Source of the DNA: Candolleomyces eurysporus
Lineage: Eukaryota; Basidiomycota; Agaricomycetes; Agaricales; Psathyrellaceae
Assembly: GCA_027579435.1 (NCBI GenBank)
Contig: JANBPK010001197.1
Location: forward strand, 62,001-126,000
DNA length: 64,000 nucleotides
Direction: 5' to 3'
Of the stretch, positions 25,371-38,105 are shown piece after piece. Positions within the stretch are counted from its first letter, which is position 1; each line of letters starts with the position of its first letter. The notes under the pieces were generated by a model that did no database searches, was not told the DNA's origin, and saw only the letters and a list, made by a program, of their open reading frames with translations. The translations under genes and the position numbers were made by a program.

Positions 25371-27799
25371 CTTGAAATCCGAAAAGATTGGAAGAGAAAG
25401 TGTGTGTGGTTGAGAATGAGCGATTCAAGGCAAGCCGTTGAAGCTGAGGAAAGCAGACGAAGATGAGACTGCGAGTTGGAGTATTCCATGAGAATTCACC
25501 TAGGATTATATACCGTTACCTTACGCTGCCGTTCGACTATCTGCGAGTCTCTGCAGCACAAAGGACCTCCCAAAAAGGGCATGTCAAGATCTGTATCCAA
25601 ATTAAAATATTTGGTACCGTCTCTCCGACAGGTCGACTTGAGGGAAGCCATCACGTCGGAGCAGCTGCCGCTGCACGTTGGGCCTGGGTGAGGAGATGAT
25701 GGTCGGAAACCAACAGCTTGACGACCATAAACGCCCTTCCTGAAATGGTTTCGACCTTGTCCTTCAAAAGTCCCACAGATCAAAGGGGTGTCCCGTTTAG
25801 GAAATGGCACCGTACTGACCGTCTACAAACAACCTAGAAAAGTCCTGGAATCACAGTAAGCAGCCATTAGAAATGGCTGTGAGGTTAGAAGACTTCTTCA
25901 GTTTTCTCCGAAGTACAGAAGTTGAGATGTAGATATGGCTCCATAATCCTGAATCCTCAGCCCGAGGGAGAAATTCGAATCAAGCCACCGGCCAGAGTTC
26001 ACTAACGGACTTCTAAACAGAGGCTACCCTTTGGGCAAAGCGTTTGTAGAGAGTATCTACGCCTCTTACGGAAGATTGAATGACACTAGGTATTGAATTA
26101 GCGGCTTGAGAAGCACGATTCCACCGAATCGCCTGCTCGCGTGGAGTGTTCCAAGGCTTGGCTTGCCAGTGCATGCCCTCATCATTAGTCGCCGATAGTA
26201 CGACATTGACAGTGTGCGAAGCGTCCAAATGACAGAGTTGTCTGTCATAGCTTGGTGCCTAGAGCACATTAGTACCGATAATCTAACTCATTTCTAGTAG
26301 ACGATTCCGCAGTCATAGCGGTGCTGCGGGCTTAGATGTGCAAGGAGCGCACGTCGTACTGGAGCTCGCGTTGAAAGTATGAGATGTAGTCTATCACAGG
26401 CAGTAGCGTTGTGCTTTGGAATACATTTATATATCTAGGTCTGGGTCAAGGTCCTAGATTCGAGAGAACCCACCAGAACTAGCCATGGCCAGACGACTGC
26501 CGAAGACCTAACGGAGCTGGGAATAAAGCAACTTCCTGGCTCGGGCAATTGCAAGGAAAAGGCACTACGAGCACCGGATCGCTTGACCTGCGCGTATCAC
26601 TGGTCCTCACCCGAGAGGCGTGTGTGTTGTATTCGAGGATTGGAGGAAAGCAAGGACCCTGCCTGCCCTTGTCCGATTGAATGAGTTGCTCGCGTGGGCC
26701 GTGTGGCCCGGCAAAGTTTGAATTTAATTTGATCGGTCATATCTGGGAAAGGCTCGAGGTCTACGCGAACGCTCCTAGAGCCGTATCGCCGACTTGCTGA
26801 GCTCGATACGTCGAGGAAACCTCTAAAATTAGGTTCTTGCACCCGACAAAGAACCAACCTTCCCTGATTATTTCGCGTCCGCACCATAATTGCTCACATC
26901 AAGAAGCTCTCAAGCTGAGGGATCATCGGCCATGTCACAGTTCCTGCAGACTGACTGATAGAAGGTCCAGCTCTCATTCAGTTACACATCGTCCCGACAC
27001 CTCGACTCAGGTTGAAACAGCTATTATAGTACTGACTACACCCATACCATTCGCAAACGAAGCGATCGTATTCCAGAAAACCGATCGCACCTCAACACTT
27101 TCCCGAATTCGATTCCTTCGTTTTGGTGTGCGATTGCGAATGTCTAGTAGTAGTACAATGGTGTGGAGGCCGATGAGATGAGACACGAGGAGATAGAGAT
27201 AGAGATAGCGAAAAGCGAACAGAAAGTACCCAGAAAATAATAAAACAAAGTGATAGAATAACGTGTAATACCCAGAGTTCCATGGATACAAATGAATTGT
27301 CCTACAAATCCAAGCAATCAAGCTATGGAGAGGGGAAGAAAAGGCAGAAGGGTAAGGCTACAGTGGATGATGCAATGATACAGACGGATTAGAAAAGATG
27401 GTAGATGAAAGAGGGCACCGAGCGAAACTTTGGTACGCAGGGCTGAAAGTCTAGCGAGAGGTGGGTACGAAGAGGACTGAAGGAAAAGAGCGTGTGGTAG
27501 CCATTGGAAAGGCTACGTTGATGGAGAGATTGAGTTGAGAAAGAGTGGTGACGGCAGCGAACGGAAGACTGGGATTCAAGGGCAGATGTATTCGCCAGTC
27601 GATGGAAAGTGGTGTTGTTGAAGGAGGTGTATGCGAGAGTACGGTCGGGATCTGAGAATAGATAGTTGGAGGAATTCAAGCCCACGCTGACGCTCGAGCC
27701 TTAGGTGTCCAGAAGTTCGAAGCGAAGCGGGGTGGGGTGAGGAGTCGAATCGGTGTGTGAGGGTATCACGGAACCGGAATGCTTTTCGGAGCCCAGTGT
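25371..27799. other. intergenic between the two secreted-peptide genes
   Basis: About 2.4 kb without recognisable genes. Contains a GAGATA-type short repeat near 27190-27210. Confidence 0.45.
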
Positions 27800-28032
27800 T
27801 CAGAAGCACATCCTCAGCAATCGGCAAGGCAGCGGCTCCCGTGCAACAGGAGCAGCAGCCACGGGTTGCGCAACTGCAACCGGTGCTGCTTCAGCAATTG
27901 GGATCGGTGAAGCAGAAACAGCAGCAGACACTACCAAAAACAGGTTAGGCTCCACGTTCAATTCAATTCGGAGAAAACGGAGAATCACGTACTGCAAGCA
28001 ACGATGGCGGTAGCGAAGATAGCGAAGCGCAT
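27800..28032 (-). CDS. small secreted two-cysteine peptide precursor D2
   Basis: Paralogue of D1. Exon 1 encodes MRFAIFATAIVAC and ends in phase 1 at the same place as D1; exon 2 continues MSAAVSASPIPIAEAAP, an Ala/Pro/Val-rich propeptide with QPVAAAPVARE, and ends EPLPCRLLRMCF. Total 56 residues. Shared with D1: the start MRF, SASPIP after the signal region, QPVA and VARE, and the terminal pattern C-R-x4-C-[Ile/Phe]. The VARE junction could be a processing site (single Arg). No N affects this coding sequence (the N at 28135 is upstream of the start). Function unknown. Confidence 0.6.
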
Positions 28033-31000
28033 GATGATGGGATTGATCTTTCGAAAAGGGACGGAATTCAACGAAGGGCAGTTGAGAGACAGTTAGGCTC
28101 GAGAGGAAACAGAGGAAAGCACAATTCGACTGATNGGGGGGAAAGCTGAGGGTTACGACGCTCGCCTTATAACATGTCAGATGCTTAGAGAACAACGACA
28201 AGGCTGGGCTTGACACCTTCGCAACTCAAGTATGGTTTGTTCATCTGTAAACCTGTTCCCCGAAGAGGGACAAGGATGTCGGGTGGTCGGCAAGATTTCG
28301 GCACGCGGTTCAGCGCCGTATGGGCACACAAAAGCCGCCAAACCCCGAGATGGTAGGTGCTACTTTGGGACGCACCTTGTTCCTCACCAAGACTTTACAC
28401 AAACGAATATCCGTTTTAGTGAGGGAGGTAGTACTCTTCAAGTTCCACAGAACGTTACGCGAGGCCGTGTCCTGTGTTGTAGGGATAGGTTCCAAGGCCT
28501 TCTCAGTCGGACTCGCAAACAACTTCTCCAGCTCTGCGGGCGTCTTCCCGCTTGTATATGGACGAGCGGATCAGAGCTCGAATGCCCGTTCAATAGAAAC
28601 GCTAAACTCGCGGGCGATTGAGGTCTGAATTGCACTGGAAATGGGAGCCCGTTGTTCGCTGCGGCAACGTGTTGGCTGGGACACCTGGTGGCTGAAGGTA
28701 CCATCGTGGACAATTTTCGACCATTCGAGAGGCCGGATTATCGCACAGACGTCAGCCGCGGGCCCATCAGAGGCATTGCGAAAGGATAAAGGGACCTCTC
28801 AGAGAGGAAATGTGTTTGGATGGACCTCTCATAATGGAAGTGCGAGCGAACATAGGGATGTTCAAATTTGGAAGCACCGCCGAAGCTTGATTCCGCGGAT
28901 TGCTGATGGGATCATCACTCACATCAGAAACTTGCCAGAGGTTCGAATCCCTTCGAATGCACAAATGGGAAGTTGGCTCTGTTCCATTGTTCGACTATAT
29001 CGTGGACTCATTGTACCTGAAAAGAGATAAGCATACTGTCAGTCAAAAGTTAGATATCTCCGTCCCAACATACAGCAAGCAAGTGGCCGATGTGGTGACT
29101 GTGTTGACAGCTGAATAGAAAGCTTGAACGCATCGCTAAAACCTTCAGAGTTCCGTCGTGGTTTTTACGATTCACATAGACCCTTGATTGAAATTTGAAA
29201 AGAGATGTACGGCTGCAGAACAACAGGAAGGACATACCTTGAAGAAAGCCATGTAATTGCTTTTGGCATCGTTTATTTCGATCGAGGTGAGTCTAAGCGA
29301 GCCTCCTTCAAAGTTTCGAAAGATGAGGAACCGTTTGCTATGCTTGTATGCTTCCGAGGATGGGTTGAAAGAACTGACGCGGACGCGCAAAACTACTGGA
29401 CCCGTAACGATCCCGAAATAGTGCACTCTCAATTTAGACCTGAAACAAAATAGAAAGGCATGATACCGTCAGACACCTTTGTTCATATCTGTTAGTTACA
29501 TACAAGAGTAAAATTATCACTCACAAGAATAGCGACCAGCACAGTCAAGCTAGGTTCTTCAAAACCCTTGAACCATCAAGGAAATCAGTCATGAAGTTTG
29601 AGAAGCGGTGAGTCAGATAACTAATGCAGATACGATGCAGGTCCGATGGTAACTTCGAGCGTACAAGGGTAGGTTGGATGGCACGGATTCCAGCATGTTG
29701 ATCATGCGAGATATCTGAGCCAGCCAGCGCTCAAACCCAGAAAGGAGTCGACATAGATGGCCAATAGTGACTGGCTGAACGATTGCCCCGAGCCGTGTCC
29801 TATGGAAGCGGCACAGGTCTCGGATTAAATTCTTATGCGACCCAGAAGTATAGTAGCCCGTTGAACCCGTGTTCCTTCGTAGTCGAGCCCGGGTTGTATT
29901 GATTGTATTGCCCGCCATTGACTGTATTGCCCGCGGGTGTGTAGGACGAAGCCGCCTAGGGTCGCCTAGATCAGTGCCAGAGAACAAGGTGGTCCACCGA
30001 CAGATTTTTCCGTTGCCTATACGACTGGCATCTGTGCTCCTTACTACATCAGTAGCGTAAGCGTTGGAGGGGAACAAGACAAGACTACCATCAATCAAAG
30101 CGCGCTAAAGGGCTCTTCCGGGAAACGGTCAGTAGTTCGAGTTAACGGAAGTTTATCTATGCGATGATGATGACGCAAACGGCCATCAAGGTGGGTTCCG
30201 AGCCAGCTAGCTTGAAGAGCTAAGGCGCATAACGAGGTTCGACAACCACCCCAGTTACCGAAAAGAGAGACTCAAAGGCGATCTGTAAGGTGAAGATCAG
30301 TTACTAAATCGCCTATACGGAGGCCGTGCTGTTCGACAGAGGGTCTACTCACCTCAAGTCCTCCTACGACACCACATCTATCGGAATCAGCGGGAGAGTC
30401 AGAGTTCCTAGTCCAGAGGCTATCCAAAGGCAAGGAAAGTGATCGACTCAATGGCTTCACGTTAGAACAAGGTAGCCCTCAGCACAGGTCTGTCGCCAGT
30501 GCCACCCTGGTGTCATACTACTGTTACGACGGTAGCGTAAGCGTCAAAGAAACCCCGGCTCAAAATCGAAAAATAGGTATCCTCGTCTTCGATGATTGCC
30601 CTTTGTTGTCCTTTGTGAAAGGGCCGAGAGTGCATGCTGTCCATTCAAGCGCGCGTCAGCCCTTTGACTGTTAGAAACGTCCTTCTGTCTAACCATGAGT
30701 CCATCTCGCTACTATACGCTGGTTGAAACGCACCTATTTTGCGCCAATGAGTGCGGGAGTAGGAGGGTGTGACGGTGGGGGAGGAGGGAAGAAGAAAGAA
30801 TTTGCAAAGAAACAGGGCAGAAAAAGAGCTAGCGCTTGAGGGTCGGTCTGATGCCTTAGTCAGCGACGATATCTGTGCATCCGACGAACTTACACCCACA
30901 CCACACCCACACCACACCCACACACCCACACACGGGCAACAAAGAGCGAGCCTTGTTCTGGATTGCAGAAAGACACGCCAGATAAGTTGAAAAAATCCTC

Positions 31001-31463
31001 CAGAGCTACTTGAAGTTCTTCCTGCAGGGTGTAAGGATGCCAACAGGAATATTATGACCCTCTCCATAGGCCTAACTTCGACAGCCGCTATCGAAGAGCG
31101 GTCAAAGTCGCATCGGCAACAGTGTCGACCGCGCTTGCATTTTCAAAGACACTATGCCAGGCTCTTATGGCCTTGATCTCTGTCTACGTCGTCCAAAATA
31201 TCACAGGATTATTAAGTGCCAGTCCAAGTTGATGGTAGGAACGCCACAAAGGCAGCGAGTGGGGTTTGGACGAAGTGTGATCATTGAAGTGCGGGAACCC
31301 AATGAATTGAACTGAAGTTCAACCGTCAAGAACAGGCTCCGTTCTGCGAGTTTCAATTGTACGCCGCTTGATTGTGATTGTGATTGAGTTGGAATGTAGT
31401 GATTACAATTTACAACATGCCCGATTAAAGTCCCGTTATTGAAATCGTTCGTTCGAAGCACCC
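28033..31463. other. gene-poor stretch
   Basis: 3.4 kb in which open frames overlap on both strands without recognisable domains or convincing splice-joined exons. An 11-base string AGCGTAAGCGT occurs near 30049 and again near 30530. It also holds a CA-rich microsatellite. Decayed mobile DNA is possible but no transposase motif was seen. Confidence 0.4.
30889..30937. repeat. CACACC-type microsatellite
   Basis: Imperfect repeats of CACACC and CACA units within the gene-poor stretch. Confidence 0.75.
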
Positions 31464-31956
31464 CTAATTCCTGGACTTCCCAGCCTTCTTCGCCGCAGCC
31501 CTCGCTCTCGTTATCTGTTTCTTCCATCCGTAACACTGCTTGCACTCTATACCCGTCCATCATCACGTCATTAGATCGTTGTCCGACATAAATTTAACAG
31601 CACACGAAGACTCACCCGTCGAAGCATGCTTCTTGCATTGGTACACGCCATCTTTGTTTAGAGTGGCCGGAGGACAATCAATCGGGTCTCGGTCGGTGGG
31701 ATCGAACTAGTAAAGTGGGAGGTAGTACGGCGTTCAAGGTCAGCACCCACTCGATGGCAGCCAGGTTTGGAAGAGGAGGCGTACCCCATAGAATGCATCG
31801 TTATCCTCCCTTCCATCAAAGCTGCAGTCGTCGCACTAGACAAGGTACATGTCAAAGTTACGAAGAAACCAAGTTGAACGGTCCACTCACCACCTCCTTG
31901 AAGTGAGTGCAGAAGATGGCGTCGGCAACCTCAATAGTAGATACTTCGGCAGACAT
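31464..31956 (-). CDS. conserved small CxxC protein (96 aa)
   Basis: Four short exons join in phase: MSAEVSTIEVADAIFCTHF up to EV; CDDCSFDGREDNDAFYG; FDPTDRDPIDCPPATLNKDG followed by VYQCKKHAST; and ECKQCYGWKKQITRARAAAK to the basic end. It has two CxxC pairs (CDDC, CKQC) plus further Cys and a CKKH, enough to bind one or two metal ions, and a Lys/Arg/Ala-rich C-terminal helix. I know this as a small protein conserved across Agaricomycetes with no assigned function. Nuclear or nucleic-acid binding is only a guess from the basic tail. Its promoter abuts the left end of the segmental duplication. Confidence 0.75.
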
Positions 31957-32478
31957 GTTGACTTATATAGACGCGAGACAACGAGGAACGATGTGCTTCG
32001 AAGCACTAGAACTCAGGGCTTAAACTGAACAGAAGAGAAAGAGTGGGGGTAGAAGGCCGTGAGACAAGAGTTCTAGACATGGTCAGGTATATATGAGAAA
32101 CCATAGAGTTCTATTGAGCTCCAGATTGATTCTCAGACCCCTCAGCTGACCACATAGACCGTAAGCACGCACGTCTCTAAATGAAGTGCGTCCGTGCGTA
32201 TCACAGGATTCACAGCCTGACAGTGCTTATTCCATTTTCGGAGGGAAATGTGGGGTAGATCAAAAGCTTGGCGACTGCAACCGAGCGCAGGCGCGAATTA
32301 CATGCACACATTGGGCAAGGGCCAGTATGTAGAGGCTGAGGACGAAGGAGGACGAGAGAAGAGAAAGGACAGTAATTAGTTTACATCTATTCAATAGCAA
32401 GATACACGAGACACAAAAATAAATAAAACCCATCTTCCGTAAAGTCTCCCTAACTGACGTTCCTCGAGCCTTAATTGC
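31957..32478. other. intergenic, left part of duplication unit 1
   Basis: From about 31967 the sequence is repeated, diverged, at 35089 onward. No gene seen. Confidence 0.6.
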
Positions 32479-35088
32479 TCACGCTTCCACTTCCGCATCA
32501 GGTTGAGTTAGACGCTTTCTAATGAGGTCAGCAACAAAGGGTCCATGTACTGGAATATGGTCTGAAAGCACCGTGGTCAGAGCCCGTGGATGACGCGAAA
32601 TATCCAACACCGAACGCACCTCCATGAAAGCCTTCGGGAACATCGAATCCCTTTAGACGATGGGTTTATTAATACACGCGACTTTGAAAGAGGGCGCGAA
32701 AAGCCGCTTACCCTGAACCAGTCCCCGGGTGCGAATGTAAGCATGGAATCATTCCTGACCATATAATGCTTATGCCCCATATTCCTCGCGAGGATTTCGT
32801 AGTCAAATATATATCCTGGGAGCCAGAATATATCAGGCCCACTGCGCGAAATACACGGACATTGCACGTACCGGGTGGCATGACAATCTCGAATACAGCT
32901 GAGCGAAGCGACGGTGGCATCCACAATTGGTGCGTCAGGCCGTTCCCATGAACGCCAACCAAGATCTAGGCGAAAGGCTTTGAATCAGATGGATTCAATG
33001 CCTTAGAGTAAAAGAGGGCTCACCGTGCTACTCGCTACTTCGGCCAGCTGGTCCCGTAAAGACATGTGTTCTAGAATCGGTATCCGCACAGTACAGATAC
33101 CTTCTTCCTCTAATTCTCTCAAAGCGGCTACAAGCCCCTGATGGGATTCGTCTGTCAACCGTCGGCCGGTGCTTTGCCTCGAGATATATGTTACGATGGG
33201 TCTGGACCCAGCATTTCCCTTGAAGGGCGGAGGGACTAGAGGCTTGCCATCGGACTTAACTTCCGGCACGTATCCAAACAAGTTTCTCGCGAGAGCGCTG
33301 CGAAGAGGCTCCCAAAAACCGGTGGGTGCGGTGACGTTCATAGTTCCAGAAATCATCTTAGGCCAGAGACTTCCGAGCGGCCTGTACCAGAATGTCATGC
33401 ATTGTACAGAAGAAGGGGTATGCAGTGACGTACGACTTGTGCGCGCTGACTCTGTTGACGATCATGGAACGTTCGAAAACAACGGTGGTGCCGGATTTCT
33501 TCCAATCTTTCCATTGGCCCGCCTGTTCCATCGTAGATCCGGGGAATGCAAGTCGCATCAAGGGACCGCTGATTTCGGCCTTGTCTCGCCAGCCAGAATC
33601 GTCATCCACGAACTGAAAGAAGTGTAAGGGTATCATACCAAAAAATTATGGAGATCTTACAGGCATGACCCATCGTGAGGGTAGTGGTAGGTGATCCAAG
33701 CCCAACGCCCCGAGACCCAATGTCGAGTATACCCGCCATGCACCTATTATGACTTCTCCCCAAAAGTGATAATAATGCTGAAGAGACCAATTAAGCGAAT
33801 ACGAGGAGAGGATAACGAAGATAGTCATCACTCACCGGAAGGAATTGGGCCGGGTCGTAGATGATAACAGAGGTATCCTTCACAACGGTAGCGAACTCGC
33901 CGAGGTACTCCTTCGCTTGCGAAGGGGAAATGAATTGCAGATCCTGTTTGCAATTAGCGGAAAAATCTTGAAAGGTGGTAAGTTGTCCCTACCTGGTCCG
34001 TTGCAGGTTCTTCGGACCACCCCTCTGCCCCAACTTTGGATAGGATCCTTTCTCTAGGGGGCATGCTTTTTAGATCCTTCGTCACTACGAAGAACGTCCC
34101 ATTCCGTAGGTACAGCTTGTCGAAAACCGTAAACCCGTATGCATGAGCGGAAACGCTCACGGACGGATCTGATGCCAATGATGTCGAAGGAATGGTAGTT
34201 TCTTCTTCGGTCGAGGCGAGGTAATTGGTATGTGGTAAGGACGAGGGGCTGGAGGGAACCTCCTCGCTGGCATAGTTCCCTGCATCCCCTGCCTCTAGTT
34301 CGAAGCTGTCGGTGTCTTGATTCACAGGAACCGGCAGGTCTTGCTGGACGGGTGTATGCCATGAACGGGCTTTGGGTGTAGGAATATGTTCACGCTCGGT
34401 AAAGAGGAAAAAGAAGAAAATTAATCCAATGGCTGAAAAGATGAGAAACCGAAGTTGGTCGCCGCGTCTCAGGAGGCCAGCCATGCCCTAGAAATAGAAT
34501 CGTTCAGAATTGTCACTTCATGATTCATGAATGAGGCGCTTGGGTACTTACTTCAGACCACCCGTATGCCCTTGCTGTCAGCTCCTAAGAAAAAAGAGTG
34601 GAATGGAAGAAAGAGAATGATGGAAGCGGCGCCACCAGCACGATCTCGGTCTGCCGGATGGGTGCGGAGCGGGATGTGCATAATTAAAAACGCATATGCC
34701 AACGGTGCATATCATATCGTATGCAAACCAATTTAATTGGCAACCTGGCCAATAAAAGTCGCGTTGTTATCATGGGGCCAGTTGCATTGCTGGGTCGTTC
34801 AACGCCGACTGCCAGCACCCAGTGCAAGCTCGGCCTCGGGCCAGGAGGAGAAGCATTCAAGCTGCCAAACGGTCCCTGGTACCTGATTAAAATTTGTGTC
34901 GTCAGATATATTTGCTTTCGGCGTTCGGAACAAACAAATCCTATCCTCAGTGCAAGGCTCCGGCGAGCTCCAAGGGGAGGAACTCGCCATCTTTGAGGGC
35001 GAAAGCCACGAACACTTCAATTCAAGAGTGTTTGTTAGAGGCTGTGATAGGTGCTTCTGTTGCTATTGGACTCACATGCAGCCCACGT
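31967..35088. repeat. segmental tandem duplication, unit 1
   Basis: Begins ATAGACGCGAGAC at 31967. Downstream flank, glycosyltransferase gene and upstream flank all align in order with 35089-38105. Length about 3.1 kb. Coding parts look roughly 90 percent or more alike by eye; flanks are more diverged, with indels. Confidence 0.8.
32479..34484 (-). pseudogene. GT61-like glycosyltransferase, copy E1, with frame-disrupting indels
   Basis: Type II membrane layout: a short basic N-terminus (MAGLLRRGDQ), one TM segment (FLIFSAIGLIFFFFLF), a Ser/Thr/Glu-rich stem, and a lumenal catalytic domain. Blocks: AYGFTVFDKLYLRNGTFFVV; FISPSQAKEYLGEFA; WRVYSTLGLGALGLDHLP; RPIVTYISRQ; VGVHGNGLTHQLWMPP. The last resembles the EOGT/DUF563 GT61 signature. 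Compared with copy E2, one base is missing near 32829, which moves the reading frame just after CNVRVFRAVGLI and meets a stop, and one base is extra near 32600. If these are real, the last part of the catalytic domain is lost; if they are consensus errors, the gene is intact. Confidence 0.65.
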
Positions 35089-35556
35089 GAATAGACGCGA
35101 GACGAAGAGGAAAGATATGCTTCGAAGCACTAGAAGCCAGGGCTAAAACTGTACGGAAGAGAAGCAGAAGGCCGTGAGACATGATTGAGCTCCAGATTGA
35201 TTCTCAGACCTTACAGCTGACCACATAGACTGTAAACACGTCTCTAAATGAGTTCTGTGCGTATCACAGGATTCACAGCCTGAGAGTGCTTATTCCATGT
35301 AGATCAAAGGTTTAAGCGCAAGCAATGCGTCGGATCCGAAGGCAGGGACGACCAGCCGAATTATATGTACGCAATGGATATACATGACAAGAACTAGTAC
35401 ATAGAGGCTGTGGACAAACAGGACAAATTTACATTTACAGAAAGACAGTAGTTAGTTTACATCTACCCAATGACCCAGCAAGATACCCAAGACACCAAAA
35501 GAAAACCCATCATCTCCCGTAAAATCCCCATACCGCGTTCCCCGAATCCCAACTCG
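34485..35556. other. intergenic spanning the duplication junction
   Basis: Upstream region of E1 (to 35088), then the downstream flank of unit 2. No gene recognised. Confidence 0.55.
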
Positions 35557-38105
35557 TCACTCTTCCACTTCCGCATCAGGCTGAGTCAGACGCTTTCGAA
35601 TGAGGTCGGCAACAAAGGGTCCATGTACTGGGATATGATCTGAAAGCGGCGTGGTCAGAGCCCGCGGGCAAAGTGAAATACCAACGCCGAACGCACCTCC
35701 ATGAAAGCCTTCGGGAATATCGTATCCCTGTAAACGATGGATTAGTACCCGCGACCTTGAACGAGAACGCGCAAAGCTGCTTACCTTGAACCAATCCCCG
35801 GGTGCGAATGTAAGCATGGAATCATTCCTGACCATATAATGCTTATGCCCCATATTTCTCGCGAGGATTTCGTAGTCAAATATATATCCTGGGAGCCAGT
35901 ATATTATTAGACCCACTGCGCGAAATCCACGGACGTTGCACGTACCGGGTGGCATTACGATCTCGAATACAGCTGAGCGAAGCGACGGTGGCATCCACAA
36001 TTGGTGCGTCAGGCCGTTCCCATGAACGCCAACCAAGATCTAGGCGAAAGGCTTTGAATCAGATGGGTTCGATGCCTTAGAGTAAAAGAGGGCTCACCGT
36101 GCTACTCGCTACTTCGGCCAGCTGGTCCCGTAAAGACATGTGTTCTAGAATCGGTATCCGCACAGTACAGATACCCTCTTCCTCTAATTCTCTCAGAGCG
36201 TCTACAAGCCCCCGATGAGATTCGTCTGTCAACCGTCGGCCAGTGCGTTGCCTCGAGATATATGTTACGATGGGTCTGGACCCAGCGTTCCCTTTGAAGG
36301 GCGGAGCAACTAGAGGCTTGCCATCGGACTTAACTTCCGGCACGTATCCAAACAGGTTTCTCGTGAGAGCGCTGCGAAGAGGCTCCCAAAAACCGGTGGG
36401 TGCAGTGACATTCATGGTTCCAGAAATCATCTTAAACCGGACACTTGCAAACGGCCTATACCAGAATGTCATGCATCTTACGGGAGAAGAGGTATGCAGT
36501 GACGTACGACTTGTGCGCGCTGACTCTGTTAACAATCATGGAACGTTCGAAAACGATGGTAGTGTCAGACTTCTTCCAGTCTGTCCATTGGCCCGCCTGT
36601 TCCATAGTAGATCCGGAGAATGCAAGCCTCATCAAGGGACCGCTTATCCCCGCCTTGTCTCGCCAGCCAGAATCGTCTTCCACCAACTGAAAGACGTGTA
36701 AGTAGATGATATCCGGAGAATTAGGAAGATCTCACAGGCATGACCCATCGTGAGGGTAGTGGGAGGCGATTCAAGCCCAACGCACCGAGACCCAACGTCG
36801 AATATACCCGCCACGCGCCCAATATGACTTCTCCCCAAAAGTGATAATAATGCTGAAGAGACCAATAAATACGAGGAGAGGATAACGGGGATGGTTATCA
36901 CTCACTGGGAGGAATTGGGGCGGGTCGTAGATAAACATAGTGGTATCCTTCATCACAGTAGCGAACTCGCCGAGGTACTCCTTCGCTTGCGAAGGGGAAA
37001 TGAACCGCAGATCCTGTTTGCAATTAGCGAACAAAAGCTCGAAAGGCGGCGGGTTGTCCCTACCTGGTCCGTTGCAGGTTCCTCTTTACTCCCCGGTGCC
37101 TCACCTTTGGATAATATCCTTTCTCTGGGGGGCATGCTTTGTAGATCCTTCGTCACTACGAAGAACGTCCCATTCCGTAGATAGAGCTTGTCGAAAACCG
37201 TAAACCCGTACGTATGGGCAGGAACGGTCACGGACGGGTCTGATGCCGATGCCGTTGAAGGGATGGTGGTTTCTTCGTCGGTCGAGGCGAGGTAATTGGT
37301 ATGCGGTAAGGACGAGTGGCTGGAGGGAACCTCTTCGCTGGCATAGCCCCCTGAATTGCCTGCGTCGGGTTCGAGCTCGCTGTTATGATTGACAGGGACC
37401 GGCAGGTCTTGTTGGGCAGGTTTATGCCATAAAATCGCTTTGCGTAAAGGAATATGTTCGCGCCCGGCCAAGAGGAAAACGAGGAAAACGAATCCAATGG
37501 CTGAGAAGATAAGGACCCGTACTTGGTCGCGGCGTCTCAGGGGGGCAGTCATGTCTTAAAAATCGGAGAATCGTTTAGAAATCCTATTCATGATGAATGA
37601 GACACGTGGAGACTTACCTCAGACCACCCTTAGGCTTCTTCTGTCAACTCTTGAGAAAGAGAGAGGAATGGGAGAAAGAGAGTGATGGAAGCGGCCCACC
37701 AGCACGATCTCAGTCTGCCGGATGGGTGCGAAGTGGCGATATGCATCATTCGAAACACATATGCCAGTGCATTTCATGTCGTATTGGTAGACCAGCCCAT
37801 AAAAGTCGCATTGCTGCCTTTGAGTCAGTTGCATGGCATTGCAGCGTCGTTCAACGCCGATTGCTGGCACCTGCAAGCTCAGGAGCCAGGAGGAGCATCA
37901 AGCTGCCAAATGATGGTGCCTTACTGATTAGATTTGACGGATATCATTTGTTTCGGCGTTCAGAACAAACAAAACCTATTAATATTATGTGCGAGAACTC
38001 ACCGTCTTTGAGGAAGGCGACAGGCGTGAACATTTCAATTCAAAAATGTTCCTCCAGGGTCGAGTTACTGTGGTAGGCGCTTCTATTGGACCACATTATG
38101 TAGCC
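35089..38105. repeat. segmental tandem duplication, unit 2
   Basis: Starts ATAGACGCGAGAC like unit 1 and contains E2 in the same orientation. The right end is blurred near 38100, where similarity to 35050-35088 fades. Confidence 0.8.
35557..37552 (-). CDS. GT61-like glycosyltransferase (EOGT/DUF563 type), copy E2
   Basis: Intact partner of E1, multi-exon. N-terminus MTAPLRRRDQ, a TM segment (VLIFSAIGFVFLVFLL), and a stem rich in Ser, Thr and Glu. Catalytic-domain blocks: TYGFTVFDKLYLRNGTFFVV; FISPSQAKEYLGEFATVM; SGWRDKAGISGPLMRLAF; TAPTGFWEPLRSAL; RPIVTYISRQ; ICTVRIPILEHMSL; VGVHGNGLTHQLWMPP; YWLPGYIFDYEILARNMGHK; ending QPDAEVEE. GT61 enzymes transfer sugars such as xylose or GlcNAc to glycans or proteins in the secretory pathway; donor and acceptor are not predictable here. 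First exon 37064-37552 ends with ATDQ before GTAGGG. Confidence 0.8.

Noticed and set aside
28938..28955. second B-box-like string GGTTCGAATCC
   Set aside because: The T stem pairs only partly and there is no D arm or anticodon arm upstream.
29613..30098. 161-codon minus-strand open frame
   Set aside because: No domain, signal peptide or TM pattern; composition looks like a chance frame in gene-poor DNA.
28033..31463. transposable-element remnants
   Set aside because: No terminal inverted repeats, target duplications or transposase/RT motifs could be found by eye; only an 11-base string repeated once.
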